Positions 11,325-24,100 of a stretch of DNA of 64,000 nt are shown here, piece by piece. A program made the position numbers and the translations under genes. The notes under the pieces were generated by a model. The model did not search any database, was not told the origin of the DNA, and was given only the letters and a program-made list of their open reading frames with translations. Positions within the stretch are counted from its first letter, which is position 1. The number at the start of each line of letters is the position of its first letter. Source of the stretch: Lytechinus pictus (Eukaryota > Echinodermata > Echinoidea > Temnopleuroida > Toxopneustidae); assembly GCF_037042905.1 (NCBI RefSeq), contig NC_087252.1:29699994-29763993 (forward strand), read 5' to 3'.

Positions 11325-12035
11325 AAGTACTGCGGTAGTACTGCGGTACAAGTACCGCAGTACTACCGCAGTACAAGTACTGCGGTAGTACTCGTGGTAA
11401 ATTGGTCGGTACTACTGCGGTAGTACCGCAGTACCTGTACTGCGGTAGTACCGCGGTACCTATACTGCGGTAGTACTGCAGTAGTACCGCAGTACAGGTA
11501 CTGCGGTAGTACCGCAGTACCTGTACTGCGGTAGTACCGCGGTACCTATACTGCGGTAGTACCGCAGTAGTACTGCAGTAGTACCGCGGTACCTATACTG
11601 CGGTAGTACCGCAGTACAGGTACTGCGGTAGTACCGCGGTACCTGTACTGCGGTAGTACCGCGGTACCTGTACTGCGGTAGTACCGCGGTACCTGTACTG
11701 CGGTAGTACCGCAGTACCTGTACTGCGGTAGTACCGCAGTACCTGTACTGCGGTAGTACCGCGGTACCTATACTGCGGTAGTACCGCAGTAGTACTGCGG
11801 TAGTACCGCAGTACCTGTACTGCGGTAGTACCGCAGTACAGGTACTGCGGTAGTACCGCGGTACCTGTACTGCGGTAGTACCGCGGTACCTGTACTGCGG
11901 TAGTACCGCGGTACCTATACTGCGGTACTACCGCAGTAGTACCGCTGTACCTGTAAACCTGTACTGCGATAGTACTGCGATAGTACCGTGGTACCTGTAC
12001 CATGGTACTACCCTGGTGCTACTGCGGTACTTGCA
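11325..12035. repeat. GTACCGCGGTAC palindrome array, left end of E1
   Basis: Tandem units of about 25 bp alternating TACTGCGGTAGTACCGC and GGTACCTG blocks. Many units are self-complementary. ORFs here (YRSTTAV-like) are repeat artefacts. A related array occurs at the right end of E1. Confidence 0.9.
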
Positions 12036-12955
12036 CACCTTTATGAAAACGATCACAATTTCATTTAGCTTAATCACAGTAATAAGAAAATTACAAAAGT
12101 ATTAATATTATAAAAAGTTTATTTTGAGATATGTATATATATATATATATATATATATGTTTTAACATCTGTAATCATGTACTTTCTTACTAACATGACT
12201 AAGTTTTGGCACACACAATGGCTAAATGGTTGGTTGAGGTAACGGGATTCCTGAAGTTTTAGCACACACAATGGCTGAATGGTTGGTTGAAGTAAAGGCA
12301 AGTTAAAGTTATATGCTTAATATTTTACATGATAAAAACTGTAGTGAAAATCATCTGTACTCGAGTTGCAACAAAAACAAAGATATCTAACATCTCTACT
12401 TTAGTACTTTTATAACAACTATGACTAACGAGTTTTAGGTTCACGCACAATGTTTGTGGTGAAGGCAAGTTGAGATTACGCTTCATATAAAAAGTCTATA
12501 CAATTTCCAAGAACTGTTGAGTTGTAAAACACTGTCCACGTACTTGTATCAAAGTTGCAACAAAAACATAAATCTTCCAATCTTTGACAAGGTAAGTAAA
12601 TAGAAGTAAAACATGATTATTTAAAACCATTAAAACTAAACACATGCATCATATATGTAGAAATTGCAGCAGATAATCTATCAATAATATCTCAAAACTG
12701 TAGTTAAAAACATCTCTACTGAGTTGCAACAAAAACATGTAGATATCTAACATCTCTACTTTAGTACTTTTTTATAACTACTATGACTAACGAGTTTTAG
12801 GTTCGAGCACAATATTTATGGTAAAGGCAAGTTGAGATTACGCTTCATATAAAGTCTATAAAATTTTCAAGAACTGTTGAGTTGTAAAACACGTACTTGT
12901 ATCCAAGTTGGAACAAAAACATACATCAATCAAGTTCCTTCCAATCTTTGACAAG

Positions 12956-13067
12956 TAACACGAATAATACAGTCAATTCAATCTTTATTTCCAAATAAAG
13001 ATTGAATTGAGCGGAGAATTAAACTGACCATAAATATATATTATAGGTAATAAAGAGCAAAGAAAAT
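12956..13067. repeat. 112-bp direct repeat, copy 1, with 38-bp hairpin
   Basis: TAACACGAATAATACAGTC onward, including a perfect hairpin (TCAATTCAATCTTTATTT and its complement around CC). Copy 2 lies at 13297-13408. The 229 bp between the copies contain a tRNA-like sequence. Confidence 0.8.
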
Positions 13068-13069
13068 GG

Positions 13070-13141
13070 GGTTCCATCGGGATTCGAACCCGAGACCTCC
13101 GGATTGCTAGCCCGGTGCTCTACCGACTGAGCTATGGACGG
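13070..13141 (-). tRNA. tRNA-like sequence, anticodon AGC (Ala type), probably SINE-derived
   Basis: On the minus strand it has a D arm with TAGCTCAGTCGG (A box), an anticodon arm whose loop CTAGCAA gives anticodon AGC, and a TCGGGTTCGAATCCCGA T arm (B box). The outer three acceptor pairs (CCG against ACC) do not pair, and the sequence sits between transposon repeats. It is more likely a tRNA pseudogene or SINE head than a working tRNA. An internal Pol III promoter could still be active. Confidence 0.6.
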
Positions 13142-13296
13142 CCCTAGTCGATAATTCGTCCCATAAACCCCTTAACTTTCAATGCTCGTATGGTCAGAAG
13201 CTATAGAAACCTGACATAAACCCAAAGGATAGAATCAACTTTATAGGCCTATGCGAGGGATCACGGCGAAGTGATGCAGCTTTTTGAATATATAAT

Positions 13297-13408
13297 TAAC
13301 ACGAATAATACAGTCAATTCAATCTTTATTTCCAAATAAAGATTGAATTGAGTGGAGAATTAAACTGAACATAAATATATATTATAGGTAATGAAGAGCA
13401 AAGAAAAT
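13297..13408. repeat. 112-bp direct repeat, copy 2
   Basis: Near-identical to 12956-13067 (a few substitutions), including the same hairpin. After it the tandem-repeat sequence resumes with CTTTGACAAGGTAAG. Confidence 0.8.
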
Positions 13409-13640
13409 CTTTGACAAGGTAAGTAAATAGAAGTAAAATATGATTATTTAAAATAATGAATCATAAATAAATAAATGAATCATATATGTAGAAATTGTAG
13501 CAGATAATCTATCAATAATATCTCAAAACTGTAGTTAAAAACATCTGTACTGAGTTGCAACAAAAACATGAAGATATCTAACATCTATACTTTAGTACTT
13601 TTTTATAACTACTACAGATAATCTATCAATAATATAACAA

Positions 13641-14960
13641 TATTTGTTACAGCACTTTATCAATGTGACCTTACACAACAAATAAGTAGGGTAAATATAT
13701 TGTGTACACATATAGAAGACAATGCCTTTAAAATGTTACATGAGCATACTTTGTTATTTGGCACAAGGCAAAGTTTTTAAAGGACGAGAGGAAATTTGCC
13801 ACTTAAATAAATGGCGTCAAACGCATACACATTATCAAAGTTATTTTTCAGCACACAATGAATACATTTCAGCAATATCTTTGGCAAATAGAGTACGGAA
13901 CAATCAGGAACATGAAATAATTTGGTATATTCCCGTCATTCAAAATCATAACAAAAGCAATTTTAATTCCATTCGCTTTTGTTTAAAGACCAGATTAACA
14001 ATACCAAATGTCTCAAATTTTAATGCATGTTTGAGGCAATTTAGGTTCCCCATATAAATTTTGATGTCTTCCAAGAGACGTAGTTTCTTGTTAGTCTGAT
14101 TTGATTCCATTCTTCAAGGTGAATTTGGGCTTTTATCCGTAGATCATATATAAATGCCATTTTTTGCACAAAAAAATCTCAAATTGTTTCCTTATCAGAT
14201 CAAAATTTACTCAACAAGAAAGTTCTTGACACTTATTTGTTTAGAAGGGTGCCAACAAAGAACACTGATTGATGCGTGCGCACTGTCATTTGATATCCAC
14301 ATGCCAAAACATAAAATTTAATATATTAGTACCAGCTGGACGGAAAACACAATACATGCCTAGAATTGATGTGATGGCCCATGAAGAGCTTTTTATCAAA
14401 ATAGCTTTAGAAACAGGTGAAATGTTAAAGATCATCAAGCGTTGGGATGCTACGCTACAGATCGCCATTTTGAACTAGGCTAGTTTGTGCGCAAGATGGC
14501 ACTGTGTGTATGATAAACGATGCAGGAGCACCTTTAATATATCAGATAAGGATAATTCTGGCCCCTATTAAAACATTATTATTATTTTTTTTAATGTTGG
14601 TCTGTAGCAAGCATTATAGCAATGCCTGTGGTCTAAAACATATTCCAATCAACCAAAAAAATACACAGGAGCGACGGGCGATTCAGAAGTGCCAGAAACG
14701 TACCAAACATGGCATACTCGGATAGGTCGCATCATGATGATCATACTAAATTATATTTGGAACAGAATATGCATGTGCTTGTTAAGTCCTCTGATGCTGG
14801 CAGTGTTCGGCAGGCCCATGTTACTGACCTCGTCACTGAATGGTGCGAAGAATGTGGCAGGTCGCGCAAATTTGCCTCCTCTGGACAGTGAACAGGGGAT
14901 AATTAGTAAGTAACAAGACTTAGCTCATTATTAATTAATTAGTCATCTTGACAAAGTGCT
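13641..14960. other. Left interior of E1, no confident gene
   Basis: Open frames at 13722-14057 (+, 111 codons) and 14269-14478 (+) show no motif I recognise. ATG at 14709 (AACATGG context) opens 60 codons (MAYSDRSHHDDHTKLYLEQN and on, with a CEECGRS pair of cysteines). It could be a first exon, but no convincing donor follows. The stretch lies tail-to-tail with the BEN-like gene. Confidence 0.35.
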
Positions 14961-15136
14961 TCATTCGGTCTCATCTTGTGGTTCTTGGTTTAATTCTTTG
15001 GCTTGGTTTTCTTTGGCTTGGTTCTCTTTCGGTTGAGATCTACGTTTGGCCAACTTAATTTCGTTGCCAACTTTGTTCCGCATAACGATGCGGATTTCCG
15101 ATGATGACACTCCTGGGAACTTTGACTTGACATGAC
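14961..15136 (-). CDS. BEN-like gene, terminal exon
   Basis: Acceptor CTTTGCAG precedes 15136. Read with one carried-over base it gives HVKSKFPGVSSSEI, EIKLAKRRS and a Glu/Lys/Gln repeat (KENQAKENQAKE), ending TGA at 14961-14963. Read straight on from exon 6 (phase 0) it gives an unrelated short peptide. So an exon of length 3n+1 is missing between them or was lost. Confidence 0.6.
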
Positions 15137-18100
15137 CTGCAAAGGAACACGTAAAAAACAAAAAAAAAAAGATTATAGTCAAGGTAGGTAAATGAGAATC
15201 ATAGCACGACTTGGGTGCCAATGGCCACTTGAAATTTTATTTGGCCACTAGAAATAAGAAAGAAGCTCTGTATTAGCCACAAACTTGTTAGGTTCTACAA
15301 CACACAAGTCTATGATCAAATATATTTAATGTGTTATGTTCACCTGTAAATAAAAAGCTAAGCACTAGCCCTGCATAGATTGGGCAGTGATATCTTTTTA
15401 TAATAAGTAGGCTGATACGGGCTATTCCAGAGTCAAAGACATTACAAATATGAACTAGATGGATCTTCGATTGCGAACTATAAAAAATCCTGCTTCCGCT
15501 ATCGCACAATTTAAAGGATGTAACTTGTACTTTGAATACAAAGCTATGAACAAGTTTATACACTACAAGTTTACAAACATTTGGCTCATCAAATGTTCAG
15601 CTATTTCATAAAATGTGTACCATCAGGATCCATTACATAATTTGCCCAAATATGTAATGTCCATGATGGCACACATTTTCCACTATAAACGAACAATGAA
15701 TGAAGAAAATATTATCAAATCAAAATTGCTGGTAGCTTTGTAATCTGAGTAAAAATTACATAATGGACGGGTACATCTGTCAGAAGTGATCATGATATTG
15801 GGAAACCCTGTTATAACGAGCTCGCTTATAATGAAGTACAGGTAACCCTGTTTTAACAAGGTGGTCGGGACCATCAAATTTACCTTGTTATATTAAGCGG
15901 TACTTCGTTATAAACGGCAGATTTAATAATACATATAAAACACAGATTTACGATCGGGACCAAAGGATTCCCCTCGTTATAAGCGAGTTCGTTATAACGG
16001 GGTTTCCCTGTACCGCTTATAACGAGGAGAATCCTTTGGTCCCAATTGTAAATGTGTTTCTATATGTGTTATTGAATCTGCCGTTTATAACGAGATACCG
16101 CTTATGACAAGGTAAAATCGATGGTCCCAAACACCTCGTTATAAGGGGCCGAGATTTCTTGTGGGGGGGGGGTGCGGGCTATAGACTAACCTGGCCTGGT
16201 GAGGACTAAATACTGTTAACAATATTGACAGTACACACTTAATGCAACAAATAAATGTTTCTGAAATATTTTGCCGATTTGCAAGCTCGAACCATCATAT
16301 AATTAGAAATTGTTATCTTGTATACGAGCAGTAATCAATGTTAATCATGGTTATGTACAAATTTTCTTTTTGAATCTGGGCCACTTAGTCGAACTAAAAT
16401 ATTTATACATGAAGTAATTACCTGTGGTCGTGCTGATGATGGCGAGGATTGGGTGGAGGACTGGGTGGAGGAACGAGCGGGCGAGGATGATGTAGATGAC
16501 CCTCCTGATGGACAGTGCATCTCTTCATGATCAGCCTGCCAATGAAAACGAAAATCCATATTTCATACCATCAAATATTTACCAAGATTTTACTGCAAAG
16601 TAGGTCAAGCAATCAAAGGAAACAAAAGCAAACAGAAAATAGCAAATAGCATAAGAGATTTGCATGCATGTTTCCTCCTCTAAAAAATGACTTCTAAATA
16701 GTTACTAATTCCCACTGATTCAGTTTTCATAGACCTATACAATATAACGATCCATCCAGAGTAATTCATCATAAACACAAATGCACGCTGGCCTGGAATC
16801 GCTTTGCCTAAAGGAGTGATCACACAGTCATGACTATACCCACAAATGCTGTACACATTTGCCTGCGGTATTAACCTGTACGATCGTAGTTCGCCATGTA
16901 TCGACCATACCTACATATGCTCAATGCATACTGTATGCATATTTGCGAATGCCACAAGAATGCAGTGAGACAGCAGTAAATATGCGATACTCTTCCATCA
17001 AGAAAGAAGAACCAGTACGAGGGTTACACACTTGGTACAATTGCAGTAAGAATGTCATAGGTATTGTCCACCATTCTTACTGCAATCATACTGAGTTCGC
17101 AAGACATCGTACTGGTTCTTCTCCATTCTTGATGGAAGTGTTATCGGATTCTTACTGCTTTCTCATGGCATTGGCAAATATGTGAACAGTAGACATAGAG
17201 CACTAGTTCGTACCACATGCATACAGCAAATTCGTGGGTATAGTCATGTCCAGTGTGACCACCCCTTAAGATTCACAACATACCTTGAGTCTCGACATCT
17301 CCTCCATATCCACTATGAACCCTTTAAAGGTTTCGATGAATTTAGGCACTCCTTGAACAAAAACAAAATAACATAGATATTTATTCATACCACTAAAAAT
17401 TGAACTATTTAAAACTATGAAGGTATTATATGAAGAAAAATTTGCCAAACCGAAGCTGAATACTCTAGAATGGAGAAGAGAGCTGGAGATTTAATACAAA
17501 CATAAGATCATGACACAGATAAAAAAAAGTAGAAAACTTCTTTGAGAGATTGGGATACCTCAGAAAAAGAAGCCACTCCATGAATTTCACAAAGTTCAGA
17601 AGGCTTATACAGAGTTGTTAACATATGGAACAAGTCCCCTCATTCCAACTTTTTTTTTTACCAACTATTCAACATGAATTATTTAAATGGGCTCAAAAGG
17701 GCACCATAAACTAAAGGTTTGTTTAACGAATATGTGAGGTATATGACTATGAGGTATTGTCCAAGCATTTGAATACTAAATAATGGGAGGAAATACTGTA
17801 CCTTGCAAAAACAACAGCTGTTGCTGTATCTTTTCCCTAACTGCCTTCTCCTTAGTCAGCTTCACCTGCAGATCCTCAGTCTCTCTCCTTGATTTCTCCA
17901 ACTGCTTTTTCAGGTCAATTATCTCACCACTTGTTCCACTTCCCGTTGCCGTACGTCCATTTGATTTTTTCTGTCAGAATGATAACAAATCGGACACTAG
18001 TTAAAAAGTATGGTTTATGAATGTGAACCAGCGCAATTACCTCGTCATAACAGGATTTAGTTAATTTTGACCAATAACAAGGTTTCACTGTGAATTAGGA

Positions 18101-21100
18101 TTTGTAAGATTTTACATGGCAATTAGCATACTTATCTAACTAAATATATTGACTTTGTACATTTATAATGTTTAATTACTTAGCTAAATATGTTCAATGA
18201 AAATTTTAAAGGATTCATTCAAATGTGTTAAAATTGTAGCAATCAATAGGAGGGCAAGTCCAAGATAAGGTCCCCTGAGAAGACAAAATTTCATCTTTGC
18301 TCAACATTGAAATGTTTGGTGTCATTTTGAAGCATGATAGTTGAAATTTAAAATTCTGTGAAGGAATAAATTGTATCATGCAAATTTATGCAAATTTCAG
18401 TGACTTAATTTGCATAAATTAGAAATGCTGTGTTACGTATGGGACAAATATAAAAAATCATTATTATTTAAAGAGGAAGATCAGTAGTGGGCGAGAGGGC
18501 GTTGGAACCATTTAACTATTTTGGGAGCTGGAATGAAAATAACTAAAAATACTGAAGTAAGATCATTAATTTTAAACAAATGTCACGTTTATTTGATCAA
18601 AATCGGTTCAGAAATGGCTGAAATATCAAAGAAAACAGATATTTACTTTTGTACGTGGCCCACGTACAAAAGTCGATAACGGCCGTGTGTATTGATATTT
18701 GAATTTTACGAACGAATTTTCGCTCTTCGATGGATACAAGATCAACCTTTTTTCATTCATAAAATCACACAGAAGTAAAATTAGGTGTCCAAAATTCCAC
18801 GATAGTTCTTTAATGATGTTTTCTTTATATAAATACCCATTAACCTGATTTCAAATACATTTCGAGTTCCTAAACCACTACTGATCTACACCTTTAAAGG
18901 AACACAATTGAAATTTTATTAATATGTGGACCTAAGAGGTTCATCATCTATTTTAATTTGGTATGAAAATTTATGCACGACGCAATTAATTATGCAAATT
19001 AGGTCGCGTCCTATCAGCGATTGTCCCATACGTAACAAATTGAGGACATTTTTTTAGTTTATTTCTGAATTTGTAAAAGTTATTGCCGTGCTATTCTGGG
19101 AAGTTCTAATTTATTGTGTTAAGAAGTTAGATACTGGTTAGAAAGAAAAGAAATAACAATTAGACCCATTTTTAATTAGCAAATGAAATAATGTTACGTA
19201 TGTGACAATGTGTTACGTATGGGACATCCCCATATATATTGCATGCGAATGTACATGCAGCAGGCATCAATAGTTTCTCAGTACATGAATGGTCAATGAG
19301 CCTGCAGCATGCATCCCAATCTTGCAGCCACTGTCTTGAGACAATACTAGACTGCTGCATTCTAAATGGGGAGAGGTAGGTAAAATAAATCAGCATGAAA
19401 TGTGTAAAATATATTAATTTAGGTAGAGCATAATCCATACAGAAGTCATCACTTCATTTGAGAACAATCTGAATATGAAGGAGCACATTTGTTCTTCAAG
19501 AAATGCAACAACATTAAGCCATCCAGAAGAACCTGATTCAGATTGAAAGAATGCTATAATTTGATTAAAAAATACCCTCTTATTTATTAATTTGTAAGAA
19601 AGGTGAAAATATATGACAATCAGACAGTTGCCATTACTGTCAGCCTCGGAATCATGAGGAAGAAAACAAGTCTTGCAAAACAAAGTTCAGCTTTGCTAAT
19701 GAACCAGAGACAGATTTTTTTTTTTTACCTCCACCAGTTACTACCAATCAAGAAATTCACATCTTTACAGAGGAAAGTGTAGCTACTGAGTAAGATAAAT
19801 ACAGTGAAGAGGGATAACAAAAAAAAAAAAGAACAAATTTTACAAAAATTATGTGATGATGCAGAAGATGCCCATAAAAAATAGCCTTTCAGAAAAGTTT
19901 TGTTAGAAACTGTGACAACATCAAGAATTTTAACTGTGTATTATTTCATATTGTGGCCCCCCTGTTCAAGATTAAATCTACAGGTAGTAAAGATGTATTT
20001 GATAAAAGCAAGGGTGTGTATGCTTTCATTTTAGAAATCATGCAACTGTTTCATGGCATTTCATATTTAGGGAAAATACACTAATATAGACCAAGAACGG
20101 TGCACGGTGGTTCATTATATTCGCACAGAATGATCATACTTGTTTGTAGATCTATAGCTGGTATTACTCAAGTGGTTCTTCTTGAACAATAGAAAAGGCA
20201 TTTTCACACAGTTTAATTATACAACTTAAAAGCCCAGTGAATGTATAAAAATTGCCCCCACCCCCAAATAAAAAAAACAAAAAAATATCATCAAAACTTC
20301 TATAATAATTAGCACTAGTAAATACATGTTCAAATCAGTTAGTGGTTGATTAGCAGCATGCCCGTATGAAACAAAATAGATAAAAATGAAAAATATAATC
20401 AAATATGATTATGGTTGTAAATTTTATTGGAATTTCATTTTCCTGACAATTTGCAAACAAATCTGATTAATTACAGCTTATTTCACTTTGGTAACCAGAC
20501 CAAAAATCCAATATACGCTTTCCACACACTAAACGAATAGGGGAAAAAATGTCCCATACGTAACACGTCATATCTGTCTTTGATCAGAGCCTGTACTTAG
20601 AGCTTTCTGCCTTTTTACATGAAATTTATCCTTGGTAAACTTGAGTGCTGTGACTTTTATCACAGTGAGTTTCAAGGTTTTAAATGAAATACTTTCTGAG
20701 CAATTTCAACTTGAAAAAGAAATTAAAAAAATCTCTTTTCTTCTGGTCCCATACGTAACAGCACACATTTTCTCTTCTAAAATCTCATTGTCAAGGTCAT
20801 TTCTCACAATTTTTTACATGAATACACTTCTCCTGGATATCAATCACCATGGTTAAATTCAATGCAATCAAAGTTCCTTTACACCATTTTTCTGGAAATA
20901 AAAGCCTCTGAAATGTCCCATACGTAACACGCGCGTTATCTTGGACTTGCCCAGGACTGAGCATTTAGTTAATTGTCATATAACAGTGATTTTAGGACAC
21001 TTTGCATATGTGAACAAACTTATAGCTTACTATGCATCAACAGGTACCTTAGATTAATCACGCTTGCAAGTTGCAATTCCAAGGTGTTTAAATAGCTGCA

Positions 21101-24100
21101 CATACCGTTTCATTGGCACCAAACATTTGCTTCCTGAGATCCCTGGCCATCTCATTGCACTGTGAAATTTTTTATTTTGATTTCTGAAAAAGGAAAAGAT
21201 AGAAGTAAAAACAATTTTATGATTTTTTTTAAATAGTACTGTTTAGCATCTTGGGAATTGTCTAGGCACACAAGTTACACAACCATTGGCGATTGCAGTT
21301 ACTTCATGAAGAAAAATTTAGCAATATGTAGACGCTTAGAACCATCTGTATTAAGCACCCAAGAAATTTTAAAAAAGAGCAAAAACATGTTATTCTGTTT
21401 CTACAAATTGAAAACAAATATCCCTCCTTATACATTTTAACCAGAACATTTGTTTATAAATATGATTGAGCTGCATAATATTGAAACAAAGCCAACAATG
21501 TTATTTCTGTAAACTGTAAAGGATTTATTGACTATGTTTGTTGATGAGTTTGTAAATGATAACTGGATAGAAAGATTTTGTTAATCTGTCAGTCATCAAA
21601 AATTACTTCCAGTGTTGGGATATCATATGACACATGTACACACACCTTTGTTTCTTTTGGTTGAGGCTCCTCATCATCCGTCTCCAACTCCGAAGAGCGA
21701 AGATGAATACATGTATGTGCGTGTTGGTTTCTTCTTTCTCTTCCCTCTCCCAGTTTCCTTATCAGTCTCCATTGATTGCCCGTCACACATCTTGTTCCTT
21801 TTTCTGATGAGATTATCCTTGGATCCTTTAAACAATTTTGAAACAAATGAAAAAATTAACTATACAATTTCAAACAAACTCACTTGGAGCTTTCCCACTC
21901 CTCATTTGGTTTGGTTTATGGAAATAATTAATACAAAAATCACTTTTCAAATGTCTCCATAATCATGATAATTGCTTTAACATATCAGGGAGACCCCGAA
22001 AATTTTTTTTAACAGGCTAGGGCACTTCTAAAAAATAATCATGCACATAATCATGTTTATGTCAGATTGTCAATTTCTAGTACCTACCTCATCATTCATG
22101 CAGCTCGTCAGCGCCACACATACAGACATAACTCTGGGGCGATCCGAATCCACTCAAAAGTGAACAAAAAACTAAAAAAGTTCACATTTGTGCAGTTGGC
22201 CACGGGAGGGAAGTCTCGGAAGCCATTAAATGACTGAATTTGTGCCGAATGGAGGGGGAAATCCGATTCTTTTATGGAGGCACAGCAAAGCTAGCATATT
22301 GCGTCATATTTTGGTGGTAATTAAGTATTGCATGATTTTATTATTTTAAAGCTGAATTCAGCTGCACAAATGTGAACTTTTTTTGTTCACTTTTGAGTGG
22401 ATTCGGATCGCCACGCGCAGCGTGGCAATCCTCGGAGTTAACAGACATGTAACTCCGGGGATCGCTAGCGCGACAGCGCTAGTGATCCGGAGCCAAAAAT
22501 GTCTAATGGGAGTAATGCGCAGCGAAAAACTGCTTTAAAATAATTAAAAAAAAAAAAAAAAAAGAAATCTGCTAGCGATGCCCGGAGTTAAATAACAGAC
22601 ATGTTGATAATGCATGTGAGGCTTGGTCTTGGAAATTTACTAGTACTACGTGATCATGTGGTCAGTGCCACTGTTTACATCGCACTCACTGCAATATACC
22701 AACATCATGGCAATGTACGAACATCAGAACATAAATCACAGACAATGTTTATAATATAGAAGAGTAGCTAGTAGAACATTCAAATACAAAGTCAAATTCA
22801 GTTAACAAAAATAACGGTAAAGCCCAAAGGTCTACAATTGCACACCCCCCTGGCATTTCAAAAGTGTATGGCCGATTGAGATGAAATTTGCACAAATTGA
22901 TGCTCTAATAATGATTAATACATTACGATATCGGCATCGACATCCAATGCGATCGCAATGGAGAGTACCGTAACTTAAGTAACGGTGTATTAACCGCACC
23001 CCCCATTTTCGGATGGAAAAAAAAAAAAAAAAAAAAAAATTATTAAAGAAAAAATTTAATCAAACTTACTTTCTATCTCTAATATGCGTATTTAAGAAAG
23101 AGTCAAGAACCAAAAAATATCGAAGAATTACTGGTAAAAAATGATGGGAAATCAGCGCTTCGTCACTTATCTGCAAGTTGCCGATATTATTGGCCACTTC
23201 CACACTCCGAGTCACCTCACACACACACATATGGTACCGGTGTTCATAGGTTCCGGGACAGCCCGACCACCGGACAGCCCGACCCTGGACAGCCCGACCC
23301 GCTGCCCTGGACAACTCGTCCCGGTCGAGTTGTCCAGGGTTGGCTCTGAATCGGACAACTCGACCACTTGAATTCTTCTTCAACATTTCATGAAATAATA
23401 TTTCAAACTTTACTTCAAAAGTATTTTCCCGCATAATCCATGTTTCTACAATACATTCTCGACAGAAAATTTGACATTTCAGTGCATTTTGAGCTATTTT
23501 GAAAGAAAATAAAGCGAGTTCCCTTGCAACGAAATTACCGGTATCTTGATAAATTGATAATCCGATACCGCCGGCGAGCTGTGTTCAAAGTCTGCAAATT
23601 TGAGTTGATTTTTCCGTCACTTGACATATGTTAATGATGAGGGTGTGCTATTTTGTATTTTCATATTCCATTTTCACATTTCCTCTACTTATTTAAAGTT
23701 ATTGCATTCCACAAAACTGATACTTAATGCAAACTTTTGAGATAGTTCACCTGGAAAGGACACCTGATGCGGTGCTTCGCCTCGCCGGCCAGCTGGGCGA
23801 CCGGCTGTGCTGTGATTGTGACTGAGTGTGGCACTCGGCTCAACTAGCTATGCGAGGTCAAACTTACTCATTTTAGTAAATTTTTCCGTCTCATGACATA
23901 TTCCAATGGCGAGAGTGCTATTTTTGTATTTTCACACTTCTTCCACTTATTAAAAAGTTCTTTTTAATGTCACTAAGCTGATTATAGGAGTATAGGACAG
24001 TGAATGCGTGGTCGGAATGTGCTTCCCAAAACCATCCTTAATTGACGCCCCTTTTTGGAGGCCTTCAGGCCAGGGGGGTTCTTCCAACCAACATATAAAC

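Larger units (their letters stand above)
12121..13640. repeat. Imperfect tandem and nested repeats
   Basis: An (AT)n run at about 12131-12159 is followed by recurring blocks: TATCTAACATCTCTACTTT at about 12382, 12737 and 13574; GAGTTGCAACAAAAACA at about 12365, 12720 and 13553; GCAAGTTGAGATTACGCTTC at about 12464 and 12825. The main period is about 355 bp. No coding sequence. Confidence 0.75.

Noticed and set aside
11593..12003. 136-codon ORF rich in YRSTTAVQV
   Set aside because: A shadow of the GTACCGCGGTAC array.
13070..13141. Functional tRNA-Ala gene
   Set aside because: Three outer acceptor pairs do not form and the setting is a repeat; kept only as a tRNA-like sequence.
16190..16290. 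Possible missing BEN-core exon on the minus strand
   Set aside because: An open stretch with a donor exists, but its phase does not fit exon 6 or the terminal exon.
22085..22121. Possible extra BEN-like exon (MSVCVALTSCMNDE)
   Set aside because: The upstream part runs into a MITE with an exact 8-bp TSD, and exon 1 joins exon 2 in phase without it.
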